Origin: JBAXPV01 sp037132075
GTDB taxonomy: Bacteria; Bacteroidota; Bacteroidia; Bacteroidales; CAIXZF01
Direction: 5' to 3'
Assembly: GCA_037132075.1 (NCBI GenBank)
Contig: JBAXPV010000035.1
Location: forward strand, 1-40,308
DNA: 40,308 nt
Shown: in pieces, positions 23,357 to 29,594 of the stretch
How positions within the stretch are numbered: the first letter of the stretch is position 1
How the letters are laid out: every line of letters begins with the position of its first letter
Notes under the pieces: generated by a model
Told to the model about the DNA's origin: nothing
The model's database searches: none
Seen by the model: the letters and a program-made list of their open reading frames with translations, nothing else
Translations under genes and position numbers: made by a program

Positions 23357-24760
23357 CTATTTCTCTTTGAAGGCAAGTTCTGAGTTGTATTGAGCAACCA
23401 GCAACTTGAAAACTTTGCCTCTTTCTTCGAAATTACGAAACCAGTCATAACTTGCAGCAGCAGGGGAAAGAAGACAAATCTTTCCCCTTTCTGTTTTTGC
23501 CATTGCCAAATTCACTACTTCTGAATAGTCAGTAGCCGTGAAAAAATTCATCACACGCTGATGTTTTATGAGCAGTTTGTGAATCCGAGTACCCGCTTCC
23601 CCAACGAAAATTAGATTGTTAATCCCACTGGCAGGGATAAATGAAGCCAGGCCGCTATAGTCAATTCCGCGGTCGACCCCCCCTAAAATCACAGTGTCAA
23701 CATCACCCAAGGCCCTTATCGCAGCTTCAGTAGCTTCAGGGATTGTCGCAATTGAGTCATTATAGAAATGAATCCCGTTATAGTCTCCGAAATATTCCAT
23801 TCGATGTTCCAATGGCTTAAATCCAGTCAAAGATTCCTTTATTTCCGGAAGGGGCATGTCAAGGATTTTACATACTGCCAGGGCGCACATGATATTCAAA
23901 AGGTTATGGTCTCCGCGTAAAGGGATTTGATCATTGATATCAATTAATTTTTCCGGATTTAACCCCATATCGCTGTAGATGGCATGATGGTCAGCCCGGA
24001 TCCCGTTCATGCTCTTGTTGGAAAGGCTCACCGGAATAGGCTTTGATACCGGCTTGGTCTTAATAATGAGGCCTTTAAGCAAAATATTGTCGGCCACATA
24101 TACCAGGTAGTCATGTTCCTGCTGAAATCGTGTTATGTTTATTTTAGCCTGCTGATAGGCATCGTAATTTTTATAATGGTCAAGATGCTCTTCGAAAATA
24201 TTCAAAATGACTGCAATATGAGGCGAAACAGCCGTTTGTTCAAGCTGGTGTGACGACATCTCATAAACGATTATAGTTTCTGGCCTGATGTCGTCAATCA
24301 TCTCAAAAGGTGGGGTTCCTATGTTTCCTGCCAGTAGTATATGTGGAAAGTGCTTATTTAGCAGATGTGCGATCAACGAAGAAGTAGTGCTTTTACCTTT
24401 CGTTACCGTTACCCCGATAATCTGCTCCCGGAAAGCTGTGATAAATAGCTCTGTTTGCGAACTCATATTTTCGGTAGGGGGAGTGTAAGGGAATAGCTTG
24501 GGTGAAATGCCAGGACTCTTTATGATGAGATTGAAATTTTGTAAGAAATCCAGGTACTCAGGCCCGCAAATTAGGTTTAAATAAGGATCTGTTTTTAGCA
24601 AAGGATATTTAATCAACAGATTGTCATCCTTGTCGGCAATACTGAGGGCCAGGTCTGGGAACAGTTTCCTGATGACTTTATAAGTTGCTTGCCCTTCTAA
24701 TCCATAACCCAGGATTAGAATCTCTTTGTTTTGTAAAATGTGTTTTAAAATTTCAGACAT
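23357..24760 (-). CDS. murD2: MurD2-type ligase: UDP-MurNAc-L-alanine--L-glutamate ligase
   Basis: This 467-residue protein has the MurD domain order. The Rossmann N-terminus is EILILGYGLEGQATYKVI. The ATP loop region is GVTVTKGKSTTSSLI (116-130). EMSSHQLEQT lies at 167-176. NIFEEHLDHYKNYDAYQQAK has the expected carbamylated Lys at 206. LRGDHNLLNIM is at 281-291 and EHR at 318-320. SPAAASYDWFRNFEERG (432-448) closes the signature. Two motifs differ from true MurD: TKGKST in place of TNGKTT, and NDSIATIPEAT (334-344) where MurD has NDSKATN near the glutamate site. Such changes, with the overlapping MurL gene, fit MurD2, which adds L-Glu and leaves epimerisation to MurL. The family's second P-loop Gly is Val118 here, which is odd. 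Alternative: a divergent D-Glu MurD. Confidence 0.82.
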   Translation of the reverse strand: MSEILKHILQNKEILILGYGLEGQATYKVIRKLFPDLALSIADKDDNLLIKYPLLKTDPYLNLICGPEYLDFLQNFNLIIKSPGISPKLFPYTPPTENMSSQTELFITAFREQIIGVTVTKGKSTTSSLIAHLLNKHFPHILLAGNIGTPPFEMIDDIRPETIIVYEMSSHQLEQTAVSPHIAVILNIFEEHLDHYKNYDAYQQAKINITRFQQEHDYLVYVADNILLKGLIIKTKPVSKPIPVSLSNKSMNGIRADHHAIYSDMGLNPEKLIDINDQIPLRGDHNLLNIMCALAVCKILDMPLPEIKESLTGFKPLEHRMEYFGDYNGIHFYNDSIATIPEATEAAIRALGDVDTVILGGVDRGIDYSGLASFIPASGINNLIFVGEAGTRIHKLLIKHQRVMNFFTATDYSEVVNLAMAKTERGKICLLSPAAASYDWFRNFEERGKVFKLLVAQYNSELAFKEK

Positions 24761-26169
24761 GCTACACTTGTTTCTAGGAGTTCAAGTTCTTTTGCAGACA
24801 AAAAATGCGTGTCATCCAGGGAAGCGAAAAATGATGCAACACTTTGAACAGAATATTCGGGTAAACGCCCGCTTTCCCAAAGCTTTTCCACCAGGAGCGG
24901 AACATGTACAGGGTTTCGTTCCCGGATCAGAAATAAGGCCAGTTTCACCTCCTCAATGGTGCCGATACATTCAAAGGGCTTTTCTTCAGTCAGGCCAGCC
25001 AGCTGATCCAGGTAAAATGACATCTCAGGGTCGTCAAGTAATTTTTTGCCAAAAATGCTGAAAAGTGTCTCTTCTCCAAGATAGGGTGAGAGGATTATCC
25101 AGGAAAAGAGGCATTTGGGGCAGTGACCGCACCAAATGTCGGTTTTACTCCCAACGTTACAGCTTCTGAAGCCAAAATAATGTTGTGGAAACTGGCTGAA
25201 AAGCCCTGCGATCTGTAACTCTTTCAGCGGACGTAAGAAGCTGAAATAGTTAAAAGAAGGCGATATGTATGTGCTGACATAATTCCGGAAATCTTTTTCG
25301 AACGTATAGGTCTTGGAGTACTGATGGTTGATGTCGGTCCCCGGGATGGTCGATTCGTTGGCGCTTCCTTCATTGGAAAGTGCAATGTTTTTAATTCCTG
25401 ACAAATAGGCAGCAACTAATGTCTGGAAGGCCAGTAGGGCTGAAAAAGGAGTATGGCCGTTGAGGTAGCCTTTCTCATTAAGCCTGAGCAATTCAGGATT
25501 CAGGGTTCTATGCAATTCAATCGACTCATCAAGGCTCAAGCCTGAGGCAAGAAGCGTGTCAGTCATCGCTTTCCTCGGATTCAGCAACAATGGCCTCACA
25601 TTGCCTGATGATTTCAGAAGTTCCAAGGTGACAACGGAGTCTTTTCCACCACCAATAGGTACAATATAATCATTGGATAGGTCATAATCGCAGCAAAAAG
25701 TACGATTCCCTTCACAGCTGATTTCCATCATATCCTCCTGCTCGATTTGGATGCAATTCAAATAAAAAAACTCACCCAAGCCCTGATGATAAAGCTTTTT
25801 CCACCAGGCGATTTGTCCAGGCTCGAGGGAAAATGGCTTAATGATCAGTCTTTTAGGACAAGCAGCTTTCCAGTAGCTGATCAGTTCTACCATGCCGACA
25901 TTGAAAAACAATTGTTCCAGATTGGAACGGTTTGAATTCTCGTCAGGCCAGTTTTTATAAAAACTTTTACTGTTTATGGTTAATGTTGGATGAAAATCAA
26001 TGATGCCGTCCAGACTGAAGTGGTATGTACAAACAATCTGGGTTTTACTGACATTTAATTCAAAGCGCTCAAAGCAGAAATATGCATGTTGATTACGTAG
26101 TTTGAAAAAAAGCTCGCTACGGTCTGTCCAAACCATACTATTGGTATTATATTTGTAATCACTTGACAT
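24745..26169 (-). CDS. murL: MurL-type UDP-MurNAc-L-Ala-L-Glu epimerase
   Basis: From the ATG at 26169 this protein has 474 residues. An ATP-pyrophosphatase-type loop IVPIGGGKDSVVTLELL contains GGGKDS at residues 173-178. SNEGSANEST lies at 265-274 and CGHCPKC at 347-353. This matches MurL, the enzyme first shown in Xanthomonas that uses ATP (giving AMP and PPi) to convert the L-Glu of UDP-MurNAc-L-Ala-L-Glu to D-Glu, replacing glutamate racemase. Its 3' end overlaps murD2 by 16 bases, the expected partner and order, suggesting translational coupling. Start choice: ATGs at 26217 and 26136 are in frame; 26217 would overlap the divergent yqgE start, while a -7 box at 26179-26186 would favour 26136. 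The family call rests on motifs and context. Confidence 0.82.
   Translation of the reverse strand: MSSDYKYNTNSMVWTDRSELFFKLRNQHAYFCFERFELNVSKTQIVCTYHFSLDGIIDFHPTLTINSKSFYKNWPDENSNRSNLEQLFFNVGMVELISYWKAACPKRLIIKPFSLEPGQIAWWKKLYHQGLGEFFYLNCIQIEQEDMMEISCEGNRTFCCDYDLSNDYIVPIGGGKDSVVTLELLKSSGNVRPLLLNPRKAMTDTLLASGLSLDESIELHRTLNPELLRLNEKGYLNGHTPFSALLAFQTLVAAYLSGIKNIALSNEGSANESTIPGTDINHQYSKTYTFEKDFRNYVSTYISPSFNYFSFLRPLKELQIAGLFSQFPQHYFGFRSCNVGSKTDIWCGHCPKCLFSWIILSPYLGEETLFSIFGKKLLDDPEMSFYLDQLAGLTEEKPFECIGTIEEVKLALFLIRERNPVHVPLLVEKLWESGRLPEYSVQSVASFFASLDDTHFLSAKELELLETSVACLKF
26148..26155 (+). promoter_or_regulatory. -7 box TATATTTG for the yqgE-like gene
   Basis: Exact TAnnTTTG match within the murL 5' end; initiation near 26162 gives a 46-base leader to the ATG at 26208. 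Confidence 0.45.
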
Positions 26170-26178
26170 ATGCTTATT

Positions 26179-26186
26179 CAAAGGTA
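26179..26186 (-). promoter_or_regulatory. -7 box TACCTTTG for murL
   Basis: The minus strand reads TACCTTTG. Initiation would fall near 26172, almost at the ATG at 26169, so the transcript would be nearly leaderless or translation would start at 26136. Confidence 0.35.
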
Positions 26187-26207
26187 ATAGAATTCGAAGA
26201 CATACGA

Positions 26208-26771
26208 ATGACAACACATACCTTACGACCCACAGCAGGTAGATTGCTGATATCCGAACCCTCTTTGCAGGATTTTTATTTCCGCAAGGCTGTTATATTA
26301 TTGGCTGAACACAACAATGATGGCTCTTTCGGAATCATTATCAATAAGCCGGTTGAGATAAAACTGAATGATGTTGTCACTGATTTCCCTGATTTCCCGG
26401 CCAGGGTATTTCTGGGAGGGCCTGTGAAAACCGATAGCTTGTTTTTTATCCATACCTGTCCTGAAAAAATCACGGATAGTTTACAAATCATCAAAGGGAT
26501 TTATTGGGGTGGTGATATTGAGCAAGTACATGAATTGATTCTAAATCACGCCATTAGTCCCGAAGAGATCAAGTTTTATATCGGGTACTCAGGATGGTCA
26601 CCCAAACAACTTGATCTGGAAATGGAGAAAAATTCATGGGTTGTCTCAAAACTGACAGCAGATATTCTCATTAAAGAACAACCCGAAGATCTCTGGTCAA
26701 AAATGATGAAATCAATGGGGGGTGATTACCCTCTATATGCAAATTTCCCAGTAGATCCTAACTGGAACTAG
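26208..26771 (+). CDS. YqgE/AlgH family protein
   Basis: This 187-residue protein is of the YqgE/AlgH family (DUF179). Its signatures are intact: the N-terminal LRPTAGRLLISEPSLQDFYFRKAVILLAEHNNDGSFGIIINKP, then FLGGPVKTDSLFFIH, and YIGYSGWSPKQLDLEMEKNSW in the C-terminal half. AlgH was named as a regulator of alginate genes in Pseudomonas, but the biochemical function of the family is not established. The ATG at 26208 is chosen because the motif LRPTAG normally lies near residue 6-10; the upstream in-frame extension is weak. It is divergent from murL with 38 bases between starts, so their promoters overlap. Confidence 0.92.
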   Translation: MTTHTLRPTAGRLLISEPSLQDFYFRKAVILLAEHNNDGSFGIIINKPVEIKLNDVVTDFPDFPARVFLGGPVKTDSLFFIHTCPEKITDSLQIIKGIYWGGDIEQVHELILNHAISPEEIKFYIGYSGWSPKQLDLEMEKNSWVVSKLTADILIKEQPEDLWSKMMKSMGGDYPLYANFPVDPNWN

Positions 26772-26835
26772 TCAAATTTGGATGTGATTTTTATTCCAGT
26801 GGAAATTTATTCCGAAGTTTCTGTAATTTATTAAA

Positions 26836-26843
26836 TACCTTTG
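26836..26843 (+). promoter_or_regulatory. -7 box TACCTTTG for the receiver-domain gene
   Basis: Exact TAnnTTTG match; initiation near 26850 gives a 44-base leader to the ATG at 26894, which is also preceded by a purine-rich AGGGGGG. Confidence 0.45.
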
Positions 26844-26893
26844 AGTGGATAATAATGAATCGCATCGCTTGAATTTTGAATTAAGGGGGGTAA

Positions 26894-27364
26894 ATGCCAT
26901 ATTTATATCAGGGATTAAACAATATTGGATTTCCAGGACAAGCAACTAGAAATTTAGGTTTCGGGCCAATTGGGGGTGACAGCCGCTTGCCACTTTTCAA
27001 TTGGAAAGATAAACGGATTCTATTGGTTGAGGATGAAGAATTGAATATGCTTTATCTGAAAACGATATTGGCACCAACAGAAGTTGCGCTTATTGGTGCT
27101 TATTCGGGGAGTGAATTGCGAAGTAATTTTGATCAATTATCGACGTTCAGCTTAGTGTTACTTGACATAAGACTCCCAGATTCCAGTGGTTGGGATCTCA
27201 TCAAAGAAATAAAATCTTTATGTCCAACTTTGCCAGTGATCATCCAAACAGCTTATGCAATGTCGTCTGACAAGCAAAAAAGTTTAGAGTCAGGATGCGA
27301 CGATTATATTACCAAGCCCATCAATAAGTTGTCATTGCTGGAGATGATAAGCAAGTATATTTAA
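26894..27364 (+). CDS. stand-alone response-regulator receiver protein
   Basis: At 156 residues this is a single CheY-like receiver domain with a 38-residue Gly/Asn-rich N-terminal extension and no output domain. The acidic pocket is E46/D47 (LLVEDEE), the phospho-acceptor D91 (LVLLDIRLPD), the switch Thr T119 (IIQTAY) and the conserved Lys K141 (YITKPI). All are intact, so it should be phosphorylated. No histidine kinase or output gene is adjacent; a partner must be encoded elsewhere, such as a hybrid kinase phosphorelay. The AGGGGGG before the start is an unusually strong Shine-Dalgarno-like signal for this window. Confidence 0.9.
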   Translation: MPYLYQGLNNIGFPGQATRNLGFGPIGGDSRLPLFNWKDKRILLVEDEELNMLYLKTILAPTEVALIGAYSGSELRSNFDQLSTFSLVLLDIRLPDSSGWDLIKEIKSLCPTLPVIIQTAYAMSSDKQKSLESGCDDYITKPINKLSLLEMISKYI

Positions 27365-27371
27365 TTTCTGA

Positions 27372-28400
27372 TCAAGGTCTGGTTTCCAGGGTACCATCGG
27401 CATGAAGCGCAAATCGTGTTTTGTTGCGTTCATGTACCTGTTCGCTTACAGGCCAGGGCCAGCCACCGAAATGAGTCTTACGGTATTCTGCGAAAGTTTC
27501 CCTGATTTCATCATCAGAGTTCATCACAAAAGGCCCGTATTGAACCACAGGCTCTCCAATAGGCTTCCCTTGTAAAAGAAGTATCCCCGACTCAAAACCA
27601 CTGTTATGCAATAATATCTCAGCATTGGGTATTACCTCAACAGCATGGTATTTTGGAATCATCTCCCCATTTATTTTAATGGACTCTCCCTTATAAAAAA
27701 ACAAGGTTCTATTCACGTCTTCGCTACATGGCGGGATGGTCCAACAAGCATTGGGCTCCATTGTAATATTCCATATTGCCACTTCATTCCTGGAGTCTGC
27801 AGCCCACGAATCAGGCGGAGGGGCAGGTGCCTGAAGGTTTTCAAGCGTCCCTGCAATAATCTCTACGACAGTTTTCTTTTGAAGATCATCAGGATGGGTA
27901 TATTTTGGAATGAGATCTTCCCACATCATTTTAAAATGGGGTTCGCTCATTTTATTCTTCTTTGGAAGATTTAGCCAGATCTGAAAAAGTTCTGCGGGAT
28001 TCTCTTTTTCCGCATTCAGCAAAGGAAACATCTCTGAGTGCTGAACTCCCTTGCCTGCCGTCATCCACTGAACGTCCCCATTCCCGTAACGCCCTGCGGC
28101 ACCCATAGAGTCAGCATGATCAACAAGGCCTTCTCTTACTATGGTAACGGTTTCAAAGCCCCTGTGAGGGTGTTCCGGAAAACCTGGGATTGATTCCCCA
28201 TGGTACATTCTCCAGCCATCTCTGAGCTCAAAATCGCTCCCGATATTCCGTCCGGCAAGGGAAGCCGCTGGCCCCATATCTTCATTCCCTCGGGGAAATT
28301 TGTCTTCGTGATGGGCACAAAATAAAAAAGGATCACGCATCTCCCATTGAAATCCAAGGGGACGGGTTTTAAGGATTGGGTTTTTCTCCTGATCGGTCAT
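27372..28400 (-). CDS. pirin family protein
   Basis: This 342-residue bicupin belongs to the pirin family. The metal-binding residues of the N-terminal cupin are H77 and H79 (FPEHPHRGFETVT), H121 and E123 (GKGVQHSEMF), all present, so an iron or other divalent metal site is expected. The C-terminal domain has HNSGFESGILLLQGKPIGEP and YGPFVMNSDDEIRE, the standard pirin_C motif. Some bacterial pirins show quercetinase activity or bind metabolic enzymes; the role here cannot be told from sequence. It is somewhat longer than the usual ~290 residues. It is convergent with the receiver gene, with 7 bases between stops, and has no partner. Confidence 0.93.
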   Translation of the reverse strand: MTDQEKNPILKTRPLGFQWEMRDPFLFCAHHEDKFPRGNEDMGPAASLAGRNIGSDFELRDGWRMYHGESIPGFPEHPHRGFETVTIVREGLVDHADSMGAAGRYGNGDVQWMTAGKGVQHSEMFPLLNAEKENPAELFQIWLNLPKKNKMSEPHFKMMWEDLIPKYTHPDDLQKKTVVEIIAGTLENLQAPAPPPDSWAADSRNEVAIWNITMEPNACWTIPPCSEDVNRTLFFYKGESIKINGEMIPKYHAVEVIPNAEILLHNSGFESGILLLQGKPIGEPVVQYGPFVMNSDDEIRETFAEYRKTHFGGWPWPVSEQVHERNKTRFALHADGTLETRP

Positions 28401-28503
28401 CTCTGTTTTTCTTTTCTAATTTCAACTATCATTTAACAAAAAAAAACCTCAAAAGTTTTTTTCTGAATCTAACATTCTTCTTAAATCAAGCGGATAACAA
28501 AAA

Positions 28504-28539
28504 ATCCTGTCCATCCTACCTATCCTGTTAATTCTAACC
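28504..28539. repeat. 9-bp tandem repeat, four units (ATCCTGTCC type)
   Basis: Four 9-base units read ATCCTGTCC, ATCCTACCT, ATCCTGTTA, ATTCTAACC in the 166-base gap between the activase stop and the pirin start. Similar AATCCTGT-type arrays occur between genes in many environmental Bacteroidota. I see no other signal in this gap. Confidence 0.6.
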
Positions 28540-28566
28540 AAATAATTTTCCCTGCAGATAAATTCT

Positions 28567-29463
28567 TTAACCCCCGGCAATCGCATCTATATCATATTTG
28601 GCAAAGATCTCTACAATCTCCCTGAGCTTTTGTGCTGAAGGTTCTTCAAAATCACTTCCATCATATTCCAGCCCAAGCTTCTCATACTTTTTACAGGCTA
28701 TGTTATGATAGGGCAGGAGATTCACTCTTTTCTTCTTCCCGGCTAATGATGCGATAAAGGCAGCCGATTGTTCTATGTTGTCAGGATCAGTATTTACCCC
28801 GCCAATTAATGGGATCCTTATATTGATCTCTGCACCGGAAGTAGCAAGTAGTTGAAGGTTATTAAGGATAAGTTGATTGTCGACCCCGGTATATGCTTTG
28901 TGTTTCTCGGAGTCCATCATTTTTAAATCATACAAGAATAAATCTGTTCGTCTGGCAACTTCCATCAAAACTGATGCAGGAACATGACCGCAGGTGTCTA
29001 CTGCCCTGTGAATATTCATTTCCCCAAGCTTATCAAGCAATTCAATTAGAAAATCAGCATGCATCAGCGGTTCCCCGCCGGAAATAGTCACGCCACCACA
29101 GCTTTCTTCAAAAAAGACCTTTTCTCGTTCAATAATTTCGACGAGGTCTTCGATGGATTCCATGCGCCCCGACATCTCAATGGCTTTCGTGGGGCATACA
29201 TCCGCACATTTCCCACAAAGATTACACAGGTCAGTATAAGTGACAATTCCTTTGGAAGTCAGGCTGCAGGCTTTGTTTGGACAAACATAAACACATTCTC
29301 CACAGGAAATACATTTGTCCTTGTTGTATAACTTCTGCACACCCGAATCACGACTCTCCGGGTTATGACACCATTGACAAGCCAGCGGACAACCCTTAAG
29401 GAAAATCGTCAGCCGGATCCCGGGACCGTCGTTGATGGCATATTTGTTTATGTCGAAAATCAT
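28567..29463 (-). CDS. HypD-activating radical-SAM enzyme (glycyl-radical activase)
   Basis: This 298-residue glycyl-radical-enzyme activase has the radical-SAM cysteines C25, C29 and C32 in GCPLACQWCHNPE. Two ferredoxin-type 4Fe-4S clusters are inserted after it (C51/C54/C57/C61 and C80/C83/C86/C90), as in activases of the dehydratase group; PFL activase lacks them. The SAM-binding motif is GGVTISGGEPL. It abstracts hydrogen from a glycine of its partner, here the adjacent HypD. It is encoded downstream of hypD on the same strand, separated by 131 bases containing the repeat cluster. Radical chemistry of this kind is oxygen-sensitive. Confidence 0.93.
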   Translation of the reverse strand: MIFDINKYAINDGPGIRLTIFLKGCPLACQWCHNPESRDSGVQKLYNKDKCISCGECVYVCPNKACSLTSKGIVTYTDLCNLCGKCADVCPTKAIEMSGRMESIEDLVEIIEREKVFFEESCGGVTISGGEPLMHADFLIELLDKLGEMNIHRAVDTCGHVPASVLMEVARRTDLFLYDLKMMDSEKHKAYTGVDNQLILNNLQLLATSGAEINIRIPLIGGVNTDPDNIEQSAAFIASLAGKKKRVNLLPYHNIACKKYEKLGLEYDGSDFEEPSAQKLREIVEIFAKYDIDAIAGG

Positions 29464-29491
29464 GGTTTTAATTTAGGTTGAGGGCTGATGG

Positions 29492-29592
29492 CTATTAGGC
29501 TGAAGGTTGTTGGGCTAATGCATGCACAGCTGGCCCTCAGCCTAATAGCCTTCAGCCTAAAAGCCCTCAGCCTAAAAGCCCTCAGCCTATCA
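29492..29592. repeat. hairpin-capable inverted and tandem repeat between hypD and its activase gene
   Basis: CTATTAGGCTGAAGG (29492-29506) is the reverse complement, with one mismatch, of the segment at 29534-29548. Four tandem 15-base units of the GCCCTCAGCCTAAAA type follow at 29533-29592, ending 3 bases before the hypD stop codon. The transcript could fold several alternative stems, which may stabilise or attenuate the activase part of the message. Confidence 0.8.
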
Positions 29593-29594
29593 TG

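Noticed and set aside
28440..28465. A-run, CCTC, then T-run downstream of the activase gene as a possible terminator.
   Set aside because: The arms do not pair beyond A:T runs (CCT against AGT mismatches), so no stable GC stem forms.
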